Assembly (NCBI GenBank): GCA_030847615.1
Contig: JAUMIR010000001.1
Location: forward strand, 181,617,001-181,681,000
Length of the DNA: 64,000 nt
Direction of reading: 5' to 3'
Origin: Gambelia wislizenii
Lineage: Eukaryota; Chordata; Lepidosauria; Squamata; Crotaphytidae
Of the stretch, positions 33,569 through 45,228 are shown one piece after another; position 1 is the stretch's first letter, and every line of letters begins with the position of its first letter. The notes beneath the pieces are model-generated. The model saw nothing but the letters and a program-made list of their open reading frames with translations. It ran no database searches and was not told the DNA's origin. The translations under genes and the position numbers were made by a program.

Positions 33569-36500
33569 TTACCATAGGTTTTTTTTTCTTATCCTATTTG
33601 TCATTTCATCCATTATCATGTCTAGTAGTTTATCTTTCCATTCATTTATAGTTGGTACCTCTTTTTGCTTCCATTTCTTTGCTATCACTCTTCTGCCAGC
33701 CGTTATCATGTACAAAATTATTCTCCAGTGAAGTTTTTCCTCCACCCTACTCAACCCTTTTATCATATTTAATAGATATGTCTCTGGTAGAAGTTCTATT
33801 TTGATCTGTAATATTGATTTAATATTTTCATGAATTCTGCGCCAAATTTTCCCTATTTTATTACAGTTCCACCACATATGCATTAGGGAGCCTTGAAATT
33901 TACCACATTTCCAACACATTCCATTTTCTGTGCTCCCCATTTTATTTAATCTTACCGGTGTAAAGTACCATCTGTGGGAAATTTTAATATAGTTTTCTTT
34001 CAGACTTTGGGCTGCCGTGAATTTCATTGTTCTTTTCCTAGCTTGTTCCCAATCTTCCAATTTTAGAGTATAGCCTATATCCTGTGACCATCTTGTCACG
34101 TAATTTTAATCGTTTCTTATTCTAGTTTCCTAGACAGTAATAGTTTGTAAAATTTTGATATCTGACTCTTTTTTCTTTCCATCCATATTAATTTCTCTAG
34201 CTCATTTGATTCTGGTTCAATTCCTTCTCTTTTTAAATCATCTCTAAATCTTTCCTTTATTTGATAATATTGAAACCAGTTTAAGCCATGTTTCTCCTGT
34301 AGTTGTTCTTTTAGGCTTAACGTTGTTGCCTCCTTTCTTATCTCTACTAAGTCTGAATATTATTCAACCATCTAGCTTGGAAGGTTTCCTGAGTTGATAT
34401 CCAGATTGGGATTTTGAAATAGAATCTTTCTTTCCATACTCTTAACAGACCTTTCCTTATACAATGGTTTGTGAATTCTTTATTTATCTTGTCTTTTTCA
34501 TAGATCAATATGCATGCCATCCAAATCTTTTATTGTGGCCTTCAACATTCAGTATCCTTTCATTGCTTAATTTTATGCAGTCTTTCACCCAAGGTAGAAC
34601 AGCTGCTTCGTAGTATGTTCTAAGATCTGGTAGATCACATCCACCTCTTATTTTCTTGTCTATCAAGTATTCCCATTTTATTCTTGCTTTCTTTTTCTCC
34701 CATATGAAGTTCTTTATGTCTCTTTCCCATTCATCGAAGATTTTGTCATTAGTTATTATTATAAGTTTTGAAAGAGGTACATTATTTGAGGAAGAATTAC
34801 TATTTGGACTGTCGCTATTTTACCTAGTAGAGAAAGGCCTAGTTTTCCCCATCTTTCTAGATCCTGCTTTATCTTAGACCAACATTTCTTATAGTTGTTT
34901 TCATATAAGTCTCCATTCCTTCTTGTCAGCCATATTCCTAGATATTTTACTTTCCTTCCCACTTCACATTCTGTTTTCTTTTTAAAATCTTCCTCTTCTG
35001 CTTTATTCATGTTCTTTGTCAAAATTGTAGTTTTTGTTCTGTTTACTTTGAATCCTGAAAATTCCCCAAAAGTTTTCATGGTTCTCATAAGTTCCTCTAC
35101 CTGCTCTTCTGGATTTTCCATGATAATCACCATGTCATCTGCGAAGGCTCGTAGTTTGTAACTATATCCATGTATTTTTGCCCCTGGTATTTTCTGATTG
35201 GCTCAAATACTATTGTTCAATACTTCCAAAGTCATTATAAACAGAAATGGGGAGATAGGACAGCCTTGCCTGGTTCCTTTTTTAATTGTTATTATTTAGG
35301 ATTTTTCACCATTTATAATAAGGTTTGCTGTTTGATTTTTATAAATTTGTTTTATTCCTCCACTAAATATTTCTCCCATTCCCATTCTTTCCATCACTTC
35401 CAACACGAAGTCTCTTTTTATGTTATCGAAAGCCTTTTCAGCGTCAATGAACATTAAGCCTAGTTTCTTTTCCCCATGAACTTCATAGTATTCAATTAGG
35501 TCCAAAATTTGTCTCAAGTTTTGATTTATCTGTCTTTCTGGAAGGAACCCATTTTGGTCCTCATGAATAATTTCTTGTAGGACTTTCTTCAATCTTTGTG
35601 CTAATATTTGAGTGTATATTTTGTAATCTAAGTTTAATAGGGAAATAGGACGATAGTTTGAAACTTCTTTCAGATCTTTCCCCTCTTTAGGTATCAAGGT
35701 GATGATTGCATTTCTCCATGAATTTGGAATTCCATTTTTCCCTATTTCATTATAGATGCGATATAAAGGCATGCATATTTTGTCTTCTATTTTTTTATAG
35801 AAGATTGACAAGTATCCATCCGGTCCAGGGGCTTTATTTAGTTTCAGTCCTCTAATTGACTCCGATATTTCTTCCATGGAGATTGAAGCAGAGATTTTTT
35901 ATGTTCTTCGCTTATTTTTTTATGTTATGTTCACCTAAATATTTTTTCATTCTTTCTTGATGTCCACTGTCCCTTTCTTTTTCTCCATACAATTTGGCGT
36001 AGAATTCTGTGAATGTTTGTTTTATTTCATCTTGATTAGTAATGACTCTTCCTCTGTTCTTGATTTTGGTGATCAGGTTTCTTTCTTTTTCTTTTCTCAA
36101 TTTCCTCACCAGCCATTTCCCTGATTTGTTAGAGAACTCAAAATTTATCTGTCTTGCTCTCTTCAGATTTCTCTCTATTATAGTCATCATTCCCCAATCT
36201 ATTTGTTTTTGGATTAATTTTATTTGTCTGGTTACATTCTCATTTAGTGGATTAGTTCTTAGTTCTTCTTCTCTCTTCCTTAGTTCTGAGGTCAAAAATT
36301 TGAATCTATCAGACCTTTGCTTTCTCAACGCTGAACCTTTTTTTTAATCAGCATGCCTCTAATAACGGCCTTCCCTGCATCCCAGATTGTTTTCATCTGG
36401 CAATCTTTTGTATCATTTTCAATAAAATATTGTTTGACTTCTCTTTTCAATTGAGTTAGAAATTTTTCATCTTTTAGTATACTTTCATTCAATCTCCAAT

Positions 36501-37248
36501 TGAATATTCTATCTCTTGCTTTCATAGTAATTTTTATTGGGCAATGGTTTGACGTAACTCTTGCTAAGATTAACATATCCTGAATTTTTGGTGCCAGGAG
36601 TTTTGATGTTAAACACATATCAATTCTAGACAGGGTGTTATACATATCTGATTGAAATGTGTAGCCCTTTTGTTTCCCGTGCTTCAATGTCCACATATCC
36701 TGGACAATGTCCACATATCCATGTAAGGAATATTTTTCCATCAATTCAAAAAAGCTTTTTGGTAATTTACCCTGAGAGTCTGATTTCACCTTCGCAGATC
36801 TGTCTTCAACCAGGTTTATAACCCCATTAAAATCCCCTATTATAATCAGATTGTCCTCTTCGTACTCTTCTAAATATTTATGTAATTTCTTGTAGAATTT
36901 CTTTTGGTCTACATTTGGGGCATATAGTCCCACAATTCCTGTCTTCGAATTTTGGGCTTTTACTTCTACACCAATGATTTGCCCCTCCTTGTCCTTGAAT
37001 AATTCTTTTGCTTCATACTTTGGGTTTATATATACAGCCACACCTCTTTTCTTCTTTTTCTCATTTCCTGAATAGAATAATTGTCCGAGCTTCCTGTTTT
37101 GCAAAAATCTTAAATCTCCTTCTTTAATTTTTGTTTCTTGTATACACACAATGTCTTTTCCTATTTTCTCAAGATAGTAAAATACCTGTTTTCTCTTATA
37201 TTCCGAGTTTCAACCCTTGACGTTCCAAGATATTATTTCAAATTTCAT
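33569..37248 (-). pseudogene. L1-III ORF2 (broken)
   Basis: Begins MKFEIISWNVKG at 37248 and hits a TGA at the next codon, where L1-II reads Met-Asn-Ser. The endonuclease (36325-37149) keeps CIQETKIKEGD and LIIIGDFNGVINL but has TSNHCPIKI, the catalytic Asp of SDH changed to Asn. The RT domain has VSNYRPISLLNLDYKIY, LMFIDAEKAFDNIKRD and GTRQGCPIS, then AFADDMVIIMENP in a shifted frame. The C-terminal part (33569-34099) has CWKCGKFQGSLMHMWWNC. Several frameshifts and stops. The ATG lies inside the 17-bp duplication of L1-IV. Confidence 0.87.
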
Positions 37249-37261
37249 CTCCTGTATTTAT
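37245..37261. repeat. Target-site duplication of L1-IV, left copy
   Basis: TCATCTCCTGTATTTAT, identical over 17 bp to 44131-44147. The duplicated block covers the ORF1/ORF2 junction of L1-III. Confidence 0.9.
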
Positions 37262-37585
37262 TTATTTTTTATTATTAATTTTATATAGATTCCATTACAT
37301 CATCATTTCCCACAAACATTTAAAAAAGGCTTCCCGACTCATCAGCACTGAGTTTGTTTGCCAAAATATAGTTTGTTCTTTCTTAAATTCCAATGTATAT
37401 ATATTTCTGTACCTCAAATTGTTACATGATCCGTTTAATTAATCACAATAACAATAATACAATAAAGTTAGCGTAACCATATTTTCAGCTACCAAAATAA
37501 ACTCTTTCTTTCCACCTGCAATCCAGGAGGAAGGTGTTTTTTTTTACCTAAACCATATGTTCATATGTCCATTCCACTTTCCATT

Positions 37586-40500
37586 CTAGTACTGAATTAA
37601 GGGTTTCCATTCTTCTTTAAATTCTTCGACTAGGCGATGTTTGACCTATGTTGTAATCTGTTCCATTTGGGCCACTTCGGGTAATTTAAACATCCATTCT
37701 TCTAAAGTTGGAGTAGCATTTTGTTTCCAGTATTTTGCATAAACAATTCTTGCAGTGGTGGTCATGTAAAGCATAATATTCTTAAATTCTTTCGGGAATT
37801 ATATATCGAATATGTTTAACAAATATAATTCCGGATTTAATTTGAATTTTTTCTTGAAGATCTTAATGATTTCCTCGTGTATATTCAACCAGAATTTTTT
37901 TGCCGCTTTACATGTCCACCACATGTGGAACAATGAACCATTAGTTTCCCCACATTTCCAACAGTTAGGGTTCATTTCTTTATACATCTTCACCAACTTC
38001 ACAGGTGTCAAATACCATTGAAACATACGCTTATAACAGTTTTCTCTCATTTTGTTATTTATCGAAAAAAATTATATTCTTTTTCCAAAGAACTTCCCAA
38101 TCCTCTATCAGAATATTTCTGCCCATATTTTGTGACCACTTTATCATATACTCCTTGACTGATTCAGATTCCCTTTCTAACTTTAATAATAACTTGTATA
38201 CCTTCTTTAAAGATTAAATCATCCAAGTCACTATTTAAGTTTTCAATACCCAGATTTTTACTATCTAGCTTAAATCTTTCAGTCAATTGTTGGTACTGAA
38301 ACCAATTACATTTTCTTTGGTCTTGTTCTAATTCCTCTATTGTCTTAAAATTGCATCCATCCTTTTGAAAATGCACCAGGTCCTTATATGTCCACCATAC
38401 CCCATGGTGAGTCATTTCCGTCCTTCTAAAGGCCTCTTTTGGAGAGACCCACCAAGGGAGTTTAAAATAGATTTTCTGTTTTATCCTTTTCCAGGCTCTT
38501 ATAAGAGATTTCCTGATGAAATGATGTCCAAAACCACTGTCCATTTTCTCCTTTCCGTACCACATATAAGCGTGGAACCCAAATCTCATATCAGAGCCTT
38601 CCAAAGTCAAAAGTCTATTATTTTCTAAACCAATCCAATCATAGAGCCAGAGCAAAGCAGCCGCTTGATGATAGAGTTTCAGATTTGGCAAGGCGAGACC
38701 CCCCTTAGCTTTTTCATCTTGTTAAATTCTCCACCTTATTCTGGGTTTCTTGTTCTGCCATATAAAGTTAGATAAGTCCTTATCCCATATTTTAAAGAGC
38801 TTATCATTTAAAATTATAGGTAAATTTTGGAAAAGGAAGAGCATTTTGGGTAGTACCATCATCTTTATTGTAGAAATTCTACCAATCAGTGATAAGTCCA
38901 AATGTCTCCATCTCTCTAGGTCTTTTTTAATCTCCTTCCATTTCCTTTTATATTTATTATCTATTAGAGCCATATTGCTTTTTGTGATGGTAATACCCAA
39001 ATACTTCACCTTCTTCTCAATTTTGTAGCCAGACAAGTTCTCTAATCTATGTTCTTCATTTCCGTCCAAATTCTTAGTGAGCAAGACTGTTTTATCTCAA
39101 TTGATTTTGATCCCCGTGATTTTTCCATATTCTTCTAGAATCTTTTGAAGGGTAGATATAGATTTCACGGGATCCTCAAGACATATTGCCAAATCGTCCG
39201 CATAGGCAAATACTTTAAATATTTGATTTTTGATTCTGACTCCTTGAACCTCTTTTTCCATCCTGATCTTATTACATAGAATCTCTAAAACTGTAATAAA
39301 GAGCAAAGGGGAGAGAGGACATCCTTGTCTCACCCCCCTTTCCAAATTTATTATTTTGGTTTTAAGACCGTTAACCATTATCTGTGCCATTTGTTTCTTG
39401 TATATGGCTCTAATGCCATTCAAATAGGTATCTCCCATGCCCATTTTATGAAATAATTCAAACATAAAATCCCAATCTACACTGTCAAACGCCTTCTCTG
39501 CGTCTAAGGCAATCAAAGCAAAAAATTTTATCAGGGTGCTTGTCAAAATACTCAATTAAATTTAATATCCTCCTGATGTTAAATCTTAAGTGTCTCTTTG
39601 GTAAAAATCCTGCTTGATCTTGGTTTATCCACTGGACCAATACTTTCTTTAATCTCTCAGCCATGATGGTTGCAAAAATTTTATAATCTGTGTTTAACAA
39701 TGAGATGGGTCTATAATTTTTCATATCTTCTGGGTCTTTGTTTTCTTTTGGTATTAGAGCTATGTTGGCATTTTTCCATGATAATGGAATATCCCCTTCC
39801 ATCATTATGTTATTCATGGTTTTCATCAATGGTATTTTTAATATTTCCTGAAAAGCTTTATAATAACTAGAGGGGAATCCATCAGGTCCTGGAGTCTTGT
39901 TTGTTTTCATAGTTTTTATTGCCTCCTCCACTTCGTTCAATGTAACTTGTTTGTTCAGGCCCTCTCTTTGTATATCAGACAATAAAGGAATTTCTTGTCT
40001 AGTCAAATATTCTTTAATTCTCCGTATCTTCACTTTCTCTACTGGTTTGGACTCAAAGAATTTTCTATAATACAGGTGAAAGGCATCTCTTATTTTCAAA
40101 ACATTTGTTATCATCTTCCCATTCTCCTTAATTTTCAGAATCTGTCTTTTCTCTTGCTCTTTTCTTAATTTAAATGTTAACCATCTGCCAATCTTGTTTC
40201 CGTTTTCGAAAAAGTTTTGTCTAGCGTATCTCATTTGCTTTTCTATCTCTTCTATCATTCCTCTCTTCATTTGTTCCTGAATTATTTTTAGTTCTATTGT
40301 AAGATCATTGTTTTTTGGGTCTTTTTTATGTTCTTTTTCTTTTTGTAGTAGAGCTTCTTGCAGACTTTGAATCTTCTCTCTTCTCTTCTTTATTCTTTCC
40401 CAGTTTATTTGCATCAATAATCCTCTTATCACCACTTTACTTGCATCCCAAATATAACTTATTGATGTTTGATTTTCCATATTTTCTTTGAAGTAATATA

Positions 40501-41299
40501 TCAGGGCCCGTCTTACTCTTTCGTAGACCTTCTCATCACTCAGTAAACTTTCGTTGAGTCTGTAATTGTAATCCCTCTTAACATCTTTTATCTTCAAGGT
40601 TATCAAATTATGATCTGATATTACTCTAGGCAGAATGTCCATGTTTTGCAGTCTACTCGCTAAATTTTTTGACAGGAGAAACATGTCAATACGTGAAAAA
40701 GATTTATGGTATTCTGAAAAGTACGTATAATCTTTATAATCTCCGTATAGATGTCTCCAAGGGTCAAAAAGTGAACAATTATACATAAAATCAAAAAATG
40801 CTTTTGGTAACTTTCCCTGTTTCTCATCTATTCTTTTCTTTATTCCAATTGATCTATCTTTCAAGGGGTCCAAGACCCCATTCCAATCACCCAAGCATAT
40901 CATGTTTTCATATTCGATCTGTGAAATGTCCTTCATTAAATTTCTATAGAAGCAATTCTTGTTGTCAGATGGGGCATATACCCCAAGAATTAGAGTCCTT
41001 TTAGAAAACATTTCAACTTCTACGCCTATATATCTTCCCAATAGGTCTTTAAACACTTCTTTTGCAGGCCATTTATTGTTGATATATATCACAATTCCTT
41101 TTTTCTTCTCATTAGTGGAGTTTATGAATTCTTGTCCCAGTTTTCTGTTCTTCAAGATCTTTTGATCTCTTCGTCTGATATGTGTTTCCTGTATACAGGT
41201 AACATCAGGTTTCATTTTCTCCAGCCGGTGGTATACTTGGCTTCTTTTGGGGGGGGCATTCATCCCTCTAATATTCCAGGAGACAATTTTAATAGATAT
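37586..41299 (-). pseudogene. L1-IV ORF2 (few lesions, start codon lost)
   Basis: About 1,238 codons from 41299. The expected initiator is ATA (41297-41299): the frame reads ISIKIVSWNIRGMNAPPKRS where L1-II has MKLKIISWNVKGMN. Endonuclease: CIQETHIRRRDQK, CLGDWNGVLD, VISDHNLITL. The RT domain is split by a frameshift near 39,540: NYRPISLLNTDYKIFATIMA before it, then ALDAEKAFDSVDWDFMF, GVRQGCPLSPLLFITVLE and YADDLAICLEDP. A TGA in GIKIN*DKTV looks like a CpG change from CGA. A further stop lies near 38,720 and a frameshift near 38,200. The Cys motif is CWKCGETNGSLFHMWWTC. Ends WKPLIQY at TAG 37586-37588. Confidence 0.88.
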
Positions 41300-41362
41300 T
41301 TTGCTTTTTTATTCAACTTATTAATTTATTAAATGTATATTAATATATATTTGTATTTATGT

Positions 41363-42554
41363 TTATATGGATCCATCTATTTTAACACTCTCTGTTTCCT
41401 CCTCTTCTAATTCTTCTTCTTCTTCTTCTTCTTCTTCAACCTCCTCTTCCTCAATGTCCTCTTCCTCACATTTCCTGTTTTGTTGATGTGCTCCTCCTTC
41501 CATTGAGACTTCCCCTTCTTCTCCATCCTCTTCTTCTCCTTCCTCTCTTTCTTCATGTTCTTCCTCTTCCTTTCCAGTATCATCTATGCTCTCACTTCTC
41601 ATCTTTTCGATTTCCTCTTCTTGTTCTTTCCTCTGGCCTTTCCTTAAATTCTTTTTCAGCCTCTCCTGTTCTTGCATCTGAGTTTTAAATCTTTCAATAT
41701 TTCCTTGTATGTCCTTATCTATATTCTCTGCCCTATTCGTTTGTTCAAATTCTTTTTTGAACTTTCCCAAGAATTCTTTAGCTTTCTCTATGGAGTTGAG
41801 CCTATATTTCCTCTGGTTAAACGAGAACGATACCCCTCCAGTTTCTCCCACCTATATTGTATTCCCTCTCTCATCAATTTTGATGTCAGAAATTGGTAAT
41901 CCTTTCTTTTCTTTAAAATTTGGGGTGGAATATCTTTATATATAGTCATCTCACAGTCTATAATTATAAGTTTCTCTCTGAAGTTCTTCTGTAATATCAA
42001 TTCTTTTACCTTTCCTCTTGTGAACTGAATTAGGATATCACGGGTAATCTTTTCTGAGATGCTATTTTTGAATTAATTCTGAACATCTTATTTATTTCAA
42101 ACTCCATGTTTTGTAGTGGGACTTCTATAAATTCCACCAGTCTTGGAAGTACTCTCTCATAGAGGTCCTCATTCTCTTTTTCAATTAGACCCTCAATTTT
42201 ACAGTTTTCTCTCAATTTCAGTTCGATTTCCAAATTTTGTCCTTGTAATTGTCCTTGTGTCCTGTTCATACTTGCAGTCGATTCCTCTAATTTTTTTGTT
42301 TTATTTTGCAATTCATGCACCTTATCGTTTAGGGTTTCTAGTTCCGTAGTTATCTTCTCTAATTTCTTTCCAAAGTCCTCTAATTCTTTCTTAATATCTC
42401 TCCTCATCTCTTTCATTTCCAATACCATTTCCTCTCTTAATTTTTTAAATTCCTTCTTAAATTCTTGAAACAACAATTGTTGAGGATCCAGAGTTTCAAT
42501 TGAGGCCCTCCTCGTTGTGACTGTATGTATCTGCATCTGCTTTTTAATGGGCAT
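41363..42554 (-). pseudogene. L1-IV ORF1 with long Glu tail
   Basis: The likely start is MPIKKQMQIHTVTTRRAS at 42554, inside a longer open frame. A coiled coil follows (EEMVLEMKEMRRDIKKELED and on to about residue 120), then ENEDLYERVLPRLVEFIE and MFRINSKIASQKRLP. Frameshifts near 42,030 and 41,850 split the RRM/C-terminal domain, seen as IYKDIPPQILKKRKDYQFL and, in the next frame, FSFNQRKYRLNSIEKAKEF. The tail of about 90 residues is highly acidic, including VEEEEEEEEELEEEETE, encoded by a (TTC)n run on the plus strand at 41411-41438. ORF1 ends 63 bp before the expected ORF2 start. Confidence 0.87.
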
Positions 42555-42608
42555 TTTTGATTCTTGACTAATACACTCTATTACCACAAATGGGGCTACA
42601 AATCTCAA

Positions 42609-44130
42609 TAAGCCACTGTTATCCTAAGGTCTACCACGCAAATTTACTCTTGTATATGTTTATATATATATTAATATCTTATTTATAGATTTATAGATTT
42701 ATATATTTTATCACTCTTTATCTAGACCAAAACATAAACTCAGATATTTACTTGGCTTACGTAAACTAATATGAAAACTCCCAGTTGTAATTATAATATC
42801 ACAAACAAACGAACAAACTTATATGCCTTTATATGATGCATCCTCTCAAGATATCCAAAGGAACCCCTCAAAGTATAGAATGTTCAATTTGACTCCAATC
42901 TTTAAACATTTAAATGTTTAAACGTGGGGCCAGAATATTCAAGTGTATTAGCTATCAGGTATATTAAACTGTCACCCAGAATATAATCAGCAGACAGACT
43001 ATTACCTGTAGTTATATAAATCCTACAATACTATATCCCAGGTGGAGATAAATGCTAACTTCCTCCTTCAATAGTCATGCAAGTTTCAAAGCATATACAA
43101 TCATCAAAATTATAAATATCCTTCTATTTCTTTCTTCTTCCTTCTTCCCTCTCCCTTGGCCCCACCCCAGTTCTCAAGCTTTCTACTCAATTCAATGGGA
43201 AAACAACACTGCTAGCACTATATTTATGTTCGTTGCATCGTCTTCATAAATTCTATTCTATTCTTCAGGGACCCACAACCGTCCTCATTAGGGCTCCTTT
43301 TATGTTTATTTAAGTAATTGTCTCTTTCCGCTTTAAGTTTTCCCATCTGGCTGTTTCTTAACTAATATTCTTTGTCTCCAAAATACACTGTTTCCATTAT
43401 CGTCCCAATTCTTTTTCTTTTCTCCCTTTTGCTACTCCTCACTGGACTCTAACCTTTATGTTAATCGAGTTACAGTGACTTTGTTTATTTTGCTCCTGTC
43501 TCTTTTAATCTCTCAAACTCTTACACTCGGTCCATTCCAAATTTCCAGCTTTCCAACTATCCAACTCCAGACTTCTCCCCATTTACTTTGTTTTTTTTTT
43601 AAAACTCATCTGTGTCAGGTCTTGGTCCTCCATGCTCGATGTAGCCTCAGTTTAAGTCTTTTCTTCCTCTCTCCTTTCTCCTTCATCCCCACCACCTCCG
43701 CCTCTCTATCAAGCTCAGATGTTGTACCGATGTATCGTGAAAGATGAACAAAAACTCAGGATTGCTGTGAGCCAACCCGCTTTGCGTTCAAGTATTCCTG
43801 AATCAAGCTGTTCAAAGGTCGGTGCAGACGTATTCGTCCCCTGAAATTTGGGGGTGCTGAGTGGGAGTGTTGTACCAGCTCTATCACTCCATGGTTTCTT
43901 CGCTCCCCCACCTACAGCACCATTGGTGACACAGGGGAGGGAGACTTACCACCGAAAGGGAGCCTTGCAATGAGCCCACTCCAATACCCCTTTCGCAGGC
44001 GGTATTGCTGACAACGCTGGAAGTTTGTCAGTCTTCCCGCTCAGTGAACACAGGGCGCAGAGCTCAGAGCTCGAGGCACGGAGCTCGCGCTTCTTGCGTC
44101 CGACCATGCCCACGTCTCTGACCGGAAGCC
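42609..44130 (-). promoter_or_regulatory. L1-IV 5' UTR / internal promoter region
   Basis: About 1.5 kb upstream of ORF1. The outer 430 bp (43,700-44,130) is GC-richer and CpG-containing (for example GAAGCGCGAGCTCCGTGCC on the minus strand), the rest AT- and pyrimidine-rich. This matches the layout of the L1-I 5' UTR. No specific factor site is claimed. Confidence 0.6.
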
Positions 44131-44147
44131 TCATCTCCTGTATTTAT
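44131..44147. repeat. Target-site duplication of L1-IV, right copy
   Basis: Identical to 37245-37261 over 17 bp. It abuts the L1-IV 5' terminus. Confidence 0.9.
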
Positions 44148-45228
44148 ATTAATTTCTTCTTCTATCTCTTCTTCTCCACTTTCAGCCTCCTGGTCTTCTT
44201 CAGTCTCTATCTCTTCTACTTCAGATGTTTGTCCTTCATCCACCTTTTCTACCTCTTTTTCTTTGTAATCTTCTTTGTCCCTTCTTCTTTTTTCTTTTCC
44301 TTTCCTTTCAACTGTTATCTTTTGGTTTTCCTCTTCCTTGTCATCTTGGTTCTCTTGATCTATTTTGGATTCTTTTTGTTTTGAGTGTTTTTTCTTTTCA
44401 AATCTCTTGCAGAAATCGTTAGCTTTCTCTAATGAGTCTATTTTGTATCTTTTTTGTTTATAGGTGAAGGAGATCCCTTCTATCCTTTCCCACTTATATA
44501 TTATTCTATTTTTGGTCAGCAGTTGCGTAATTGTCTTATAATCTTGTCTTTTCTTCAATATCATGGGAGGGATATCTTTGAATATTTTTATTTCTTCTAT
44601 TTTCAGGGTTCCATCATAACTCTGTTGAAGAATTTTTTTCTCTTATTTTCCCTTTGTTAAATGCAATAACAATGTCCCTGGGAAGTTTTTTTATTTTTTT
44701 GCCACTTTCGAATTAACTCTAAAGATCTTTTCTGTCTCTTCTTCTATATAGTCTTCTGATAACTCTGTAAAATTTGCTAGTGCTAGTATAAGTCTAGCAT
44801 AGAGGTTTTCATTTATTTTCTCAGAACGTCCCCTTAATTTTAAACATTTTTCTCTGTACCTAAGTTCTTGATTTAGTATTATCATTTCATCTTTCTCTTG
44901 CTGTTGTTTGATTAGTTTTGTTATTTCCTCTGTCAGTTTTCCCTTTCAATTTTTTTATTTCCATTCTTATATCTTCAAGTTCTTTATTTATTTTGTCCAT
45001 CTTTTTCCCCAGTATCTCTGATTCCTTCTTGTAATCTTGCCTGATTTCTTTCCTTATATCTTTCAGTTCGCTTCTTATTTCTTGTTTGAAATTCCTTAGT
45101 TCCATTCTCAATTCTTCTAATATTAGATTTTGTATCTCTGGGATTTTTGGGGCATCGACAGAGCCTCTTCTAACTGTTGTTGTTATTGTTTGTTGTTGCT
45201 GAGTTGTCTTCCTTGTACTGTAAGCCAT
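44131..45228 (-). pseudogene. L1-III ORF1, C-terminus split off by L1-IV
   Basis: The likely start is MAYSTRKTTQQQQTITTTVR at 45228, followed by RRGSVDAPK, then a coiled coil (LKDIRKEIRQDYKKESEILG). Frameshifts near 44,886 and 44,600 give three frames: LYARLILALANFTELSEDYI with IFRVNSKVAKK, then MILKKRQDYKTITQ and IYKWERIEGISFTYKQKRYK. The tail is acidic (VEEIETEEDQEAESGEEEIE) and runs to INTGDE at the duplication. Joining across L1-IV, the frame ends EI-stop at 37238-37240, so ORF1 and ORF2 overlapped by 11 bp before the insertion. Beyond 44131 the open frame runs into L1-IV 5' UTR and is not genuine. Confidence 0.85.

Larger units (their letters stand above)
37262..44130 (-). mobile_element. 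L1-IV: full-length L1 inside L1-III
   Basis: A 6,869-bp minus-strand L1 with an exact 17-bp target duplication (37245-37261, 44131-44147). It has a 1.5-kb 5' UTR, ORF1 (about 42554-41363), ORF2 (41299-37586), a 3' UTR of about 320 bp and an A/T-rich tail at 37262-37285. The 5' terminus on the minus strand is GGCTTCCGGTC, shared with L1-I (one difference), so it is complete. Both ORFs are broken by a few frameshifts and stops, so it is older than L1-II but younger than L1-III. Confidence 0.93.

Noticed and set aside
44064..44130. ORF1 of L1-III seeming to end in ASGQRRGHGRTQEARAP
   Set aside because: This is read-through into the L1-IV 5' UTR; the original end lies across the insertion at 37238-37240.
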